From assembly GCA_002361775.1 (NCBI GenBank), contig DETV01000008.1, forward strand, positions 1 to 31,633: a stretch of DNA of 31,633 bases. Direction: 5' to 3'. How positions within the stretch are numbered: the first letter of the stretch is position 1; each line of letters begins with the position of its first letter. Below, piece after piece: positions 1 to 8,292 of the stretch. The notes beneath the pieces were generated by a model. That model did not search any database. It was not told where the DNA came from and saw only the letters and a program-made list of their open reading frames with translations. The DNA is from Eubacterium sp. UBA3279. GTDB taxonomy: Bacteria > Bacillota > Clostridia > Lachnospirales > Lachnospiraceae. The position numbers and the translations under genes are program-made.

Positions 1-942
1 TGACTGAATACTGATTTTATGAGATAATTTCTCGCAAATTCGTCTACACAGAAACAACCCCAATCCGGTGGCGCGTTTTTGATTTCTTCCATTTAATCCG
101 GTAAATCCCCGTTCAAACACCCGGGGCTGGTCTTCTTTTCGAATACCGATTCCTGTATCTTCAATCACCAGAACTCCCGGCTCTTTACTGTAAATCCGAA
201 TAGTCCCGCCCCGGGGTGTATATTTTACCGCATTGGAAATCAACTGTTCCAATACAAATTCCAACCATTTTTCATCTGTAAGTACCCAATCCTGAATAGG
301 TTCATACTGTAATGTAAGGTGTTTTCCAATGAAAAAACGGGAATACCTGCGAACAGCCTGACAAATGATTCCATCCAGATTTTTCCTCTCGATCTGAAGA
401 TCATTATTCATATCTTTCATCCGCAGATAAGAAAGCACCATCTGTACATATTGCTCAATACGCAATAATTCCAGTTCCATATTCTTTTTCCCCGGATCGT
501 CGGATTGCTGCAGCATCAGGCGAAGACCGGAAATCGGAGTTTTTATCTGATGAGCCCATATAGTATAATATTGATTCATTTCTTCCTGAGACTTTTCTGT
601 CTCTATTTCCATTTCCTGAATGCGCTCACACAATTTTTCCAGAAGATTCTGATAATCCTTTTCCAGAAGATGACAGGTATCCGGAAAATGTTCTTCATGA
701 AGATATTCCTGATAAAGCAGCGCTTTTAACTGCTTATGCTTTTCTCTGAAGGTCCGGTAATCCAACAAAAGAGCCATCAAAATCATAACACCGGAAAGTA
801 GAAAACCATAGAAAGCCCCTTTCATTCCCAGACCGTACAGCCAGCACAATAAAAAATAAATACTGCTGACTGCTCCAAAAAGCAAAATTACTTTCCATCG
901 GCTTTGGAACCATTGCTTCCATACCCTGCTTTTCTTCTCCAT
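1..942 (-). CDS. Sensor histidine kinase, BceS-like (3' end cut by window edge)
   Basis: Membrane-bound histidine kinase, probably sensing cell-envelope stress or peptide antibiotics and phosphorylating the response regulator encoded just upstream. The frame is open from the ATG at 942 to base 1 (314 codons), so the C-terminus is missing. Visible: two hydrophobic helices at about residues 18-37 and 42-60 with almost no extracellular loop, the hallmark of intramembrane-sensing kinases; the H-box AHQIKTPISGL with His131; an N-box LISNAVKYT; G1 EDTGIGI; F-box RVFERGFTG; G2 ATGLGLFL. The start codon lies 2 nt after the regulator's stop, so the two are translationally linked. In the BceRS family a BceAB ABC transporter usually lies next to the kinase; if present it would be left of the window. 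The family call is firm; the antibiotic-sensing role is inferred from relatives. Confidence 0.9.
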   Translation of the reverse strand, partial: MEKKSRVWKQWFQSRWKVILLFGAVSSIYFLLCWLYGLGMKGAFYGFLLSGVMILMALLLDYRTFREKHKQLKALLYQEYLHEEHFPDTCHLLEKDYQNLLEKLCERIQEMEIETEKSQEEMNQYYTIWAHQIKTPISGLRLMLQQSDDPGKKNMELELLRIEQYVQMVLSYLRMKDMNNDLQIERKNLDGIICQAVRRYSRFFIGKHLTLQYEPIQDWVLTDEKWLEFVLEQLISNAVKYTPRGGTIRIYSKEPGVLVIEDTGIGIRKEDQPRVFERGFTGLNGRNQKRATGLGLFLCRRICEKLSHKISIQS

Positions 943-944
943 TT

Positions 945-1619
945 TTATCCCACCTTATACCCCAAACCTTTTTTGGTAACGATAAAACTCTCCAGGCCTG
1001 CCTGTTCCAGTTTTTTTCTCAGACGGTTTACATTTACTGTCAGGGTATTATCGTCAATAAAACTGTCTGTTTCCCAGAGCTGTTCCATAAGATCATCTCT
1101 GGAAACTATTCGTTCCTTTCGTTCCATCAAAGTCTTCAGAATACGAAATTCATTTTTTGTCAGTTCTATTTTTTCTCCCTTCCAACTCAATGTTCCCTCT
1201 GACAGATTTAAAATAGCCCCTCCATGTTCCAATAACTGAGAAGTTCCGGCAAAATCATACGTTCTTCTGAGCATCGCCTGCACTTTGGCAGTTAAAACAT
1301 TCAAATCAAAAGGTTTGGTTATAAAGTCATCTCCTCCCATATTCATCGCCATGACAATATTCATATTATCAGAAGCCGAGGAGATAAAGATAATCGGAAC
1401 TTTGGAAACCTGTCGAATCTGTGTACACCAGTGAAACCCATTATAGAAAGGTAAAGAAATATCCAATAATACCAAATGAGGTTCGGTCCGGGTAAAAATC
1501 TCCATGACCTGCCCAAAATTTTCCACTTCTATTGCCTCATATCCCCAGCTTCGGATATGACAGGCAATGGCTCCCCGGATCGTCGGGTCGTCTTCCACCA
1601 GTAATATTTTATAAATCAT
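945..1619 (-). CDS. OmpR-family response regulator, BceR-like
   Basis: DNA-binding response regulator (224 aa) partnered with the kinase that follows 2 nt downstream. Residues 4-115 are a receiver domain with the acidic pair ED10-D11, phospho-acceptor Asp53 in LVLLDISLP, and the late Lys in TKPFD. Residues about 130-223 are a winged-helix domain ending in VTKKGLGYKVG, with IDDNTLTVNVNRLRKKL as the recognition-helix region typical of BceR/VraR-like OmpR proteins. A clear ribosome binding site (GAAAGGATTAT then ATG) fixes the start. The gene begins 17 nt after the aldose epimerase stop, so it may be transcribed from the operon promoter upstream of 3552. Its targets are not visible here. Known relatives switch on detoxifying ABC transporters. 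Confidence 0.93.
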   Translation of the reverse strand: MIYKILLVEDDPTIRGAIACHIRSWGYEAIEVENFGQVMEIFTRTEPHLVLLDISLPFYNGFHWCTQIRQVSKVPIIFISSASDNMNIVMAMNMGGDDFITKPFDLNVLTAKVQAMLRRTYDFAGTSQLLEHGGAILNLSEGTLSWKGEKIELTKNEFRILKTLMERKERIVSRDDLMEQLWETDSFIDDNTLTVNVNRLRKKLEQAGLESFIVTKKGLGYKVG

Positions 1620-1636
1620 ATAATCCTTTCCGATAA

Positions 1637-2524
1637 CTATTCAGCTACAATTTCAAGCTCATAAGAAGTCTCAAAGGTTCCTTTTCCTTCCAGACTCTGC
1701 TCCCAGGCACGTTCTTCCAGGCTTCCATGGAATCCCACGCCGTCTCCCCGTCCAAACCAGGGTTCGAAACAGATAAATGGAGCTTCCTCCTCAGGTGACC
1801 AGAAAGCAAGAATCGGCGCTTTCGTATGCATTTTTATATATGGTTTTTTATCAGCTCCTGCAAGGAAAACTGTTTTAATCTGATAGTCTTCAAAAATCAG
1901 AGCGTCAAAATCAAACATTCCTTCTGTGATCCGATGCATTCCATCTTCCATTTCAAACTTATGAATCTTATTTCCGATAAGTAATTCCTCCATATCCACC
2001 ATCAGATAATCCCAGGTATCCTTATCGCCTTCAAATCCCAGATAGCACTCTGTCTTTTTTCCTTCTCCATTTGCAGGACAAAGAATCGCCGGATGACCGC
2101 CAATAGCAAAATACATTGTCGTATCATCTTTGTTTACAATCCGCCACACCACTTCGACAGACATATCTTTCAGGCGATATCCGATTTCCAGACGAAAATG
2201 AAACGGATATACTGCAAAAGTTTCCTCATCATCTTCCAGACTCAGCCACAATTCCTGTTCTGTTTTAGATTCCAATTTAAAATTACGTCTTCTGGCAAAT
2301 CCATGTTTTTCCAGAGTATAGGTTTTTCCCTGATAACGGTATTCATCATCCTTAAATCCGCCTACCGCCGGAAACAGAATCGGTGAAGTCCATCCCCAGA
2401 ATTTGGGATCTGCATTCCAAAGATACTCCTGCTCATTATCCTTTCTTTTCAGAGAAATCAGTTCTGCACTCTTTTCTCTGATCACTGCTGTGATTTTTTC
2501 ATTTTCCAATACAAAATATTCCAT
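1637..2524 (-). CDS. Aldose 1-epimerase family protein (LacX-like)
   Basis: Cytosolic protein of 295 aa of the galactose mutarotase-like superfamily, LacX branch. These enzymes interconvert alpha and beta anomers of sugars or sugar phosphates. The N-terminal segment with SAELISLKRKDNEQEYLW and the following WTSPILFPAVGG match the family's substrate loop; the His in AIGGHPAILCP is the expected catalytic acid, and the late EPWFGRGDGV segment is characteristic of this branch. Length is normal. A strong ribosome binding site (AAAGGAGAAGG) precedes the ATG. It starts 14 nt after the nucleoid-associated gene and ends 17 nt before the response regulator, so the four genes look like one transcript. 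The exact sugar is unknown and the context gives no hint. Confidence 0.88.
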   Translation of the reverse strand: MEYFVLENEKITAVIREKSAELISLKRKDNEQEYLWNADPKFWGWTSPILFPAVGGFKDDEYRYQGKTYTLEKHGFARRRNFKLESKTEQELWLSLEDDEETFAVYPFHFRLEIGYRLKDMSVEVVWRIVNKDDTTMYFAIGGHPAILCPANGEGKKTECYLGFEGDKDTWDYLMVDMEELLIGNKIHKFEMEDGMHRITEGMFDFDALIFEDYQIKTVFLAGADKKPYIKMHTKAPILAFWSPEEEAPFICFEPWFGRGDGVGFHGSLEERAWEQSLEGKGTFETSYELEIVAE

Positions 2525-2538
2525 TTTATCCTTCTCCT

Positions 2539-3552
2539 TTATTTACTGATAATATTTCCTATATTTTTGATCAGTACAGAAATCGTACCATCCGGATTGG
2601 TAATAAAATCCACCTTATCTTTATTCTGATACTGTTCCATGGGAATACGGATTTCAATTCCCGTATCTGTGATCAGATTCTGTTTTCCGAATTTTTTTGT
2701 AGTATTTGGATTTTGAGGAGCCACTTCTGTTTCAGCCAGATGATACTTATCCAGCTTTTTCATAACCTCCTCCTTCATTTCCTCCTGTTCTTTAAAAATC
2801 TTATCCATCAAAACAGGAACTGCAAAACTTCCCTCTTCCTCCAGTGTCTGATTAATGATACTTTTTGTTTCCATCTGAACTTCATATTGTTCTGACTCAT
2901 GGTAAAACTTCTTCTGCACATCATCCACAGCCTTTGTTACAATAGCCAGTTTTGTTTTCGGAGACAAAGATCCATGGCACTGAAGAAATAACTGAGAAAA
3001 ATAATTGGTTTTCACCCCATTTACATCATATTTTTTCTCTATCAGTCTCAAACTTTTATCTGTAAGATCAATCAGAGCAGCCTCTGCCAGCTTTTGATTT
3101 TCTCCTGGCAAAATAGCCTTCTGTTTGATCACCGAATTACTGTTTCCCCAAGGATCAGAATCTGTCATATGCGTGTAGTAAGTTTTATAATTCATCTTCA
3201 AAAGAGCCAAAAACGGCTGTTGTTCCACCTGATATTCCACAACAAGAAGATCTGCCGGAGGAATATCAATATTTTTATTCATCACTCCATAAAGCAATTC
3301 TCCCAGTTTTTGACTACAGGCTACAAACTGATCCGGATTGTATTCCTCCAAAATCGCCTCTACCTGTGAATTCTCATCAAAAGAACACTTTTTCATATCA
3401 TCACTTTCCAGAATCCGATAAATATGCGCCCGGACAAAATCTCCGAAATCCGATCCATGATCCAGTATCTGATCAGAAAGCACCGGCATTCCCATAGTGG
3501 AATCCATGATATGTATGATCACCTGTTGTAAATGAATATCATCTTTTTGCAT
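2539..3552 (-). CDS. Nucleoid-associated protein, NdpA/YejK family
   Basis: 337-aa protein matching the 37-kDa nucleoid-associated family (NdpA/YejK). Known members bind double-stranded DNA, but their physiological role is poorly defined. Supporting features are the N-terminal HLQQVIIHIMD segment, the central region with ADLLVVEYQVEQQPFLALLKMNYKT and the C-terminal GIEIRIPMEQYQNKDKVDF, which follow the family's layout. No signal peptide or membrane segment is seen. It is the first gene of the operon with the aldose epimerase and BceRS-like system. The ATG at 3552 follows CGAGG with 9-nt spacing. The upstream region up to the divergent MATE gene is 219 nt. The family call is good; function beyond DNA association is not established. 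Confidence 0.85.
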   Translation of the reverse strand: MQKDDIHLQQVIIHIMDSTMGMPVLSDQILDHGSDFGDFVRAHIYRILESDDMKKCSFDENSQVEAILEEYNPDQFVACSQKLGELLYGVMNKNIDIPPADLLVVEYQVEQQPFLALLKMNYKTYYTHMTDSDPWGNSNSVIKQKAILPGENQKLAEAALIDLTDKSLRLIEKKYDVNGVKTNYFSQLFLQCHGSLSPKTKLAIVTKAVDDVQKKFYHESEQYEVQMETKSIINQTLEEEGSFAVPVLMDKIFKEQEEMKEEVMKKLDKYHLAETEVAPQNPNTTKKFGKQNLITDTGIEIRIPMEQYQNKDKVDFITNPDGTISVLIKNIGNIISK

Positions 3553-3771
3553 TTTATAAAACCTCGCGTCTATTGTATTGACTACAGAATACTATATCTA
3601 ATAGAAAAAATCAAATATCCAAATCTAATTCATAGAAAAAAATGCAACACTCTCTGGCTGTTTTCTGATATTTAGACTGTATTTTGAAGGAAATGGTTTC
3701 ACAGATTGCATTTTTATTTGTTTTGTTCTAAACTATATATGATAAAATATTAATTTTTAAAGAGGATTATT
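3553..3771. promoter_or_regulatory. Divergent intergenic region between the nucleoid-protein operon and the MATE gene
   Basis: AT-rich 219-nt spacer that should hold promoters in both directions. For the MATE gene a weak candidate is TTGTTT (3718-3723), 19-nt spacer, extended -10 TGaTAAAAT (3740-3748), followed by AAAGAGG as ribosome binding site. For the minus strand the only candidates are poor (TTAGAT, 17 nt, TACAAT). A 10-bp inverted repeat AAAAATGCAA / TTGCATTTTT at 3638-3647 and 3706-3715 brackets the middle and could be an operator or simply AT-rich coincidence. Confidence 0.4.
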
Positions 3772-5145
3772 ATGAATACACAAACAGAAAATGATTTTAG
3801 TCAGGGCAGCGTCCGAAGCAATATTCTCCGGTTAGCCGGACCCATGACTCTGGCGCAGCTTATTAACCTTCTCTATAATATCATTGACCGAATGTATATC
3901 GGCCATCTTCCCAAGGATTCCACTCTGGCTCTCACCGGACTGGGACTGACTTTTCCTATTTTGATGATGATTACCGCTTTTACCAATCTTTTTGGTATGG
4001 GCGGCGCCCCTCTTTTTTCTATTGCCAGAGGAAAGCAGGACAATAAACGGGCTTCCCGAATCATGGGAACCACATTCACCATGTTGTTGATTTCCGGTGT
4101 GATACTTACTATCCTGGGTCTGCTCATCAAGAAACCTGTTTTATATCTTTTTGGAGCCAGTGATGCCACGTTTCCCTTCGCTGACACATATCTGTCCATT
4201 TATCTTCTTGGAAGTATTTTTGTAATGTTCAGTCTGGGAATGAATAACTTTATCAATGCCCAGGGGTTTGCCAGAAAAGGGATGCTTACCGTATTAATCG
4301 GCGCAGTATTAAATATTATTCTCGATCCTGTTTTTATTTTTGTTTTCCATATGGGTGTGGCGGGAGCCGCCCTGGCTACCATCCTTTCTCAAATGGTATC
4401 TGCTTTCTGGGTTCTTCGTTTTCTTACCGGAAAAGAAACCCTCATCCGCCTTACCCGGGAAAGTCTCCATGTACATCTTCCTTTACTGAAAGAAATTATT
4501 TCTCTGGGAGCTTCCGGTTTTATCATGGCATTTACCAACAGCGCCGTTCAGGTGGTCTGCAATGCTTCTCTGCAAAATTTTGGCGGTGATATTTACGTTG
4601 GCGTTATGACGGTCATCAACTCCATTCGGGAAGTAGTCTCCATGCCTGTACAGGGAATCACCAATGCCGCTCAGCCTGTTCTTGGATTTAACTATGGAGC
4701 CAGACAACCCCATCGGGTACGGGAAGGCATCCGTTTTATGTCCATTACCTGTATTTTTTACACCACCCTGATCTGGATTTTATTGTTAATTTTTCCGAAA
4801 CCCTTTATCCATCTGTTTAACAATAGTTCTCAGCTTCTGAAATTGGGCGTGCCATCCATGACAATTTACTTTTTCGGATTTTTTATGATGTCTTTCCAGT
4901 TTTCCGGACAATCCACCTTTGTGGCGCTGGGGCGTTCCAAAAACGCAATTTTCTTTTCGCTGTTTCGAAAAGTTATTATTGTTATTCCTCTGACTCTTCT
5001 TCTCCCTTATATTGGCGGATTGGGTGTAAATGGCGTCTTTCTTGCAGAACCAATTTCCAATTTTATTGGTGGAGGAGCCTGTTTCTTCACTATGATGCAC
5101 ACTGTATGGCCGGAATTGAAGCAACAGGAAAATACTTCTGATTGA
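3772..5145 (+). CDS. MATE family efflux transporter
   Basis: Inner-membrane multidrug/cation antiporter of 457 aa with about 12 hydrophobic helices, in the expected two-lobe MATE layout. Visible family features: the N-terminal LAGPMTLAQLINLLYNIIDR with the ensuing DSTLALTGLGLTFPI, and in the second half SMPVQGITNAAQPVLGFNYGA, which is the conserved MATE segment. Known relatives use a Na+ or H+ gradient to export cationic drugs, dyes or metabolites; the substrate here cannot be inferred. It is the only plus-strand protein gene in the window. It is divergent from the nucleoid-protein operon and convergent with the antiporter, with its own terminator 20 nt after the stop, so it is monocistronic. 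Confidence 0.93.
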   Translation: MNTQTENDFSQGSVRSNILRLAGPMTLAQLINLLYNIIDRMYIGHLPKDSTLALTGLGLTFPILMMITAFTNLFGMGGAPLFSIARGKQDNKRASRIMGTTFTMLLISGVILTILGLLIKKPVLYLFGASDATFPFADTYLSIYLLGSIFVMFSLGMNNFINAQGFARKGMLTVLIGAVLNIILDPVFIFVFHMGVAGAALATILSQMVSAFWVLRFLTGKETLIRLTRESLHVHLPLLKEIISLGASGFIMAFTNSAVQVVCNASLQNFGGDIYVGVMTVINSIREVVSMPVQGITNAAQPVLGFNYGARQPHRVREGIRFMSITCIFYTTLIWILLLIFPKPFIHLFNNSSQLLKLGVPSMTIYFFGFFMMSFQFSGQSTFVALGRSKNAIFFSLFRKVIIVIPLTLLLPYIGGLGVNGVFLAEPISNFIGGGACFFTMMHTVWPELKQQENTSD

Positions 5146-5164
5146 TTATTAAATAATCTGAAAC

Positions 5165-5205
5165 AGGGCAGATATGACTATGCTAGTCACATCTGCCCTT
5201 GTTTT
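5165..5205 (+). terminator. Terminator hairpin between MATE gene and antiporter, possibly bidirectional
   Basis: Stem GGGCAGAT(A)TGACTA with loop TGC and TAGTCA(C)ATCTGCCC, 5166-5198, one internal mismatch, followed on the plus strand by TTGTTTT. It sits between two convergent genes (stops at 5145 and 5242). On the minus strand the hairpin is followed by TGTTT only, so termination in that direction is probably weaker. Confidence 0.85.
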
Positions 5206-5241
5206 CATCCCAAAATAAGAATATAGTTATAAAACCTTTTC

Positions 5242-6621
5242 TTATTTTTTATGTTTCCGCTGTTCTATTTCCCAGGCTTTTGCCTCTTCCCGAATCTCTT
5301 CTTCCGCCAGAGCTTCCGCTTCTGCCGCTTCCGGTGATCCTATCGCTGCCAGTTTATTGGCACGACGTTTTATCACTTCTTCTGACTTCGGTTTAATATC
5401 TCCTGCTGCAGTCAATGCTTCTCTTGTCATTAACGGACCTACAATTTCATAAATCAAAACTGCAAACAATGTAATATTCCGTATTAGCGAGCCCTGCTCT
5501 CTTAACTGCATGGCAGTTGCGCACATACCTAAGGCCACACCCGCCTGAGGAAACAGAGTGATACCCAGATATTTACAAATCTGCGGTGAACACTGCGTAA
5601 CTTTTGCGCTTATGAAAGTACCCATATATTTACCGATACACCGGAATACGATATAAACAATTCCGATCAGAATAATGGAACCTTCTCCGAACACCTTTAA
5701 TTCCAGTTCTGCGCCGCTGATCACGAAGAAAACTGCAAATAATGGAGAAGTCCATTTATCTGCCGCTGCCATAAGATCTTCTGAAAGATCACACGTGTTA
5801 CAGAAAACTGTTCCCAACATCATACACACCAACAGAGATGAGAACCCAACGTGTACAGGTCCAATCTGAAAATTCACCATAGAAAGTGACACCGTCAGAA
5901 ATACAAATGCTATAGTCATGTTCAGACGGTTGGTGTTGGAATGAAATAACTTTTCCAGTTGAGTAAGAATCCATCCCATGACTGCTCCCAACAGCAGGGA
6001 ACCTACAATCTCTACTAATGGATTGATAAAGATTGATACAAAATCCACCACACCGCTTACCAGTGTTTTGGCCACGCCAAAACTTACTGCAAAGACAATC
6101 AGACCCACTGCATCATCCAATGCAACAATCGGCAACAGCAATTCCGTCAATGGTCCCTTTGCTTTATACTGTCTTACAACCATCAGCGTGGCCGCCGGAG
6201 CAGTTGCCGTTGCTATAGCCCCCAATACCAATACTTGGGATAAAGTAAGCTTATCCGGCATAATCAAATGAATGACCAACAGCGCCAGATCCACACAAAT
6301 GGTTGCAGAAACCGCCTGCACAATACCAATGGAAAATGCCTGTTTTCCAATTTTCCTGATTTCTCCCAGTCTGAACTCATTTCCGATGGAAAATGCGATA
6401 AAACCAAGGGCAACTTTGGAAATTAAAGACAGCATTTCCACTGCTTCCATAGAATCAAACCCCACTCCCGGAACTTTTAATGCTCCAAGACAATACGGTC
6501 CGATAAGTACTCCTGCTATGAGATATGCGGTTACATCCGGAAGTTTAAGCTTTGAGAATAATCTCGTCATCAACAATCCGGCCAACAAAGCACAGGAAAC
6601 ATTCAACAAAACGTAACTCAT
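5242..6621 (-). CDS. Cation:proton antiporter, CPA2 family
   Basis: Integral membrane exchanger of 459 aa, probably Na+ or K+ against H+. About 12 hydrophobic helices span residues 3-405. The ion-binding double Asp is visible as ALDDAVG (D169-D170), and the discontinuous helix motif appears as ATATAPAAT (138-146). The N-terminal ending AYLIAGVLIGP is typical of KefB/NhaS-like proteins. There is no C-terminal TrkA-N or RCK domain; the protein ends in a charged, alanine/glutamate/lysine-rich cytosolic tail (about 406-459). The gene starts 53 nt after malQ, with AAAGGA as ribosome binding site 11 nt before the ATG. It may be co-transcribed with malQ, since I see no convincing promoter between them. 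The ion specificity is not readable from sequence. Confidence 0.9.
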   Translation of the reverse strand: MSYVLLNVSCALLAGLLMTRLFSKLKLPDVTAYLIAGVLIGPYCLGALKVPGVGFDSMEAVEMLSLISKVALGFIAFSIGNEFRLGEIRKIGKQAFSIGIVQAVSATICVDLALLVIHLIMPDKLTLSQVLVLGAIATATAPAATLMVVRQYKAKGPLTELLLPIVALDDAVGLIVFAVSFGVAKTLVSGVVDFVSIFINPLVEIVGSLLLGAVMGWILTQLEKLFHSNTNRLNMTIAFVFLTVSLSMVNFQIGPVHVGFSSLLVCMMLGTVFCNTCDLSEDLMAAADKWTSPLFAVFFVISGAELELKVFGEGSIILIGIVYIVFRCIGKYMGTFISAKVTQCSPQICKYLGITLFPQAGVALGMCATAMQLREQGSLIRNITLFAVLIYEIVGPLMTREALTAAGDIKPKSEEVIKRRANKLAAIGSPEAAEAEALAEEEIREEAKAWEIEQRKHKK

Positions 6622-6674
6622 ATTTTTTTCATTCCTTTATTCATATTTTATCCAATGCCAGAATCTGTAAAATC

Positions 6675-8141
6675 CTACAGACGATTCGTCTTTTCTATCA
6701 GATTGTATATTATTGGCATTTCTTCTTTCAATTTTTCCAGATTTGTAATTCTCCATTCCCAGTTAGGACTTCCGGTGGTTCCCGGCTGATTAAGCCTTGC
6801 TTCGTCTCCCAGATTCAGAATATCCTGTACAGTTACAACAGACAGTTCTGCAATACTCTGGAATACTCCATGGATAAAACGATGAGCAAGTTTTTCCTCC
6901 TCACATCCTTTTTCCCGGAATAATTCATCTACTTCCTGCTGAGTTGCTTCATCTTTACTCAGATACCAGGCTTTGATGGTCTGATTATCATGGGTTCCCG
7001 TATAAAGGATCAGATTTTCACGGTCCGGAAAATCATTATTTTTTTCATTGGGATCAAGAGAAAACTGATAGATTTTCATTCCTTTAAAACCAAAATGATC
7101 TCTCAGCATACCCACTTCCGGACGGAGATCTCCCAGATCTTCAATTACAATCTCAATATCCGGATATTGTTTCAGCAAATGCTCAAACACTTCATATCCC
7201 GGCGCTTCTATCCATTCCCCTTCTATGGCTGTAGGACAGTCTGCCGGGATTTTCCAGTATGTATCAAAAGCCCGGAAATGATCGATACGGACAATATCAA
7301 AAAGGTCTCTGTTATATCCGATTCTTTCTATCCAAAACTGATATCCTGTCTCTCTCAGATAGTCCCAGTCATAAATAGGATTCCCCCATCGCTGACCTGT
7401 AGGGCTGAAATAATCTGGCGGTACTCCTGCAATATAAGTAGGTCGGAAATTCTCATCCAACAGGAAGCATTTTGCGTTTGCCCACACGTCAAGAGAATCA
7501 ATTCCCACATAAAAAGGCAGATCTCCCATAATTTTTATTCCCAAACTGTTTACATACCCTTTCAGTTCCATCCACTGGCAATAGAAAGTGTACTGAAGAA
7601 ACATCTGATACTGTATTTCTTCTTCCTGTTGGGGAGTAAATTCAATATCCTGCCGAATCATCCAAAACTTATCTTTCTCTTCCCAGTCCAGCCAGCATTT
7701 CCGGTTATTTTTCCATTTCAGCATATAAAATACACCATACTGGTATACCCAATCCTGGGAAGCGAACTCTTCATAATTTTCATCCGGCAAAAAATTGCGG
7801 AAAGCTTTTCTCAGATACTCATCCTTATAGCTGCGAACAGCTTCATAATCAATCACTTGAGAATCTTTCCGGAATTCTTCCGGCTCCTCCGGCAAAAGCC
7901 CCTCCTCTGCCAGTTTTTCCAGACTAATATACAAAGGATCTCCTGCATAGGAAGAATATGGCTGATATGGAGAATTGCCATATCCCAAAGGATTCAGAGG
8001 AAGTATCTGCCATACCCCAAATCCCATCTGGCGGATACAATCCGCAAATTCGTACGCTCCTTTACCAAAATCCCCCACTCCATATCTGGATGGCAAGGAA
8101 GCGATGGGCATCAAAATGCCCGCTTTTCTTACATCACTCAT
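6675..8141 (-). CDS. malQ: 4-alpha-glucanotransferase (amylomaltase, GH77)
   Basis: Cytosolic disproportionating enzyme of 488 aa that transfers alpha-1,4-glucan segments between maltodextrins, releasing glucose; acts in maltose and glycogen turnover. All GH77 landmarks are present: N-terminal GILMPIASLPSRYGVGDFG, SPYQPYSSYAGDPLYISL, nucleophile Asp287 in RIDHFR, acid/base Glu334 in IEDLG, and Asp385 in GTHDN. The length matches bacterial single-domain MalQ. The start is set by GGGAG 7 nt before the ATG. It lies after topB with a 151-nt gap containing two hairpins, and before the antiporter. Together with glgB further right it points to intracellular glycogen/maltodextrin metabolism. Confidence 0.96.
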   Translation of the reverse strand: MSDVRKAGILMPIASLPSRYGVGDFGKGAYEFADCIRQMGFGVWQILPLNPLGYGNSPYQPYSSYAGDPLYISLEKLAEEGLLPEEPEEFRKDSQVIDYEAVRSYKDEYLRKAFRNFLPDENYEEFASQDWVYQYGVFYMLKWKNNRKCWLDWEEKDKFWMIRQDIEFTPQQEEEIQYQMFLQYTFYCQWMELKGYVNSLGIKIMGDLPFYVGIDSLDVWANAKCFLLDENFRPTYIAGVPPDYFSPTGQRWGNPIYDWDYLRETGYQFWIERIGYNRDLFDIVRIDHFRAFDTYWKIPADCPTAIEGEWIEAPGYEVFEHLLKQYPDIEIVIEDLGDLRPEVGMLRDHFGFKGMKIYQFSLDPNEKNNDFPDRENLILYTGTHDNQTIKAWYLSKDEATQQEVDELFREKGCEEEKLAHRFIHGVFQSIAELSVVTVQDILNLGDEARLNQPGTTGSPNWEWRITNLEKLKEEMPIIYNLIEKTNRL

Positions 8142-8156
8142 TTTTCTTCTCCCTTC

Positions 8157-8175
8157 CCGTCTTTATAAAAGACGG
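8157..8175 (-). promoter_or_regulatory. Hairpin in the malQ leader, next to the ribosome binding site
   Basis: Perfect 8-bp stem CCGTCTTT / AAAGACGG with a 3-nt loop. It ends right where the malQ ribosome binding site (GGGAAGGGAG) begins on the minus strand, so it could modulate translation start or protect the 5' end. No T-run follows, which argues against a terminator. Confidence 0.5.
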
Positions 8176-8259
8176 ATATTTTTTATGATGCCTTTATGAC
8201 CCGCCCCAAAATAAAGATAACAGTGAATCATATGCTCCACGATATCCGAATTTGAGGCA

Positions 8260-8291
8260 GAATTGTAGGAGTGCGCAGCACAAAACAATTC
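8260..8291 (-). repeat. Nested inverted repeat just after the topB stop codon
   Basis: Outer arms GAATTGT (8260-8266) and ACAATTC (8285-8291) enclose a small GC hairpin GTGC-GCA-GCAC. It begins one base after the topB stop. There is no T-run, so it is at best a weak terminator or an mRNA 3'-end stabiliser. The rest of the 8176-8259 gap shows no ORF or convincing promoter. Confidence 0.5.
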
Positions 8292-8292
8292 G

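Noticed and set aside
6990..8168. 392-codon open frame on the plus strand opposite malQ
   Set aside because: It is the antisense shadow of a clear GH77 gene with all catalytic motifs; its translation is rich in Phe/Ile/Ser/His without domain signatures and it lacks a ribosome binding site.
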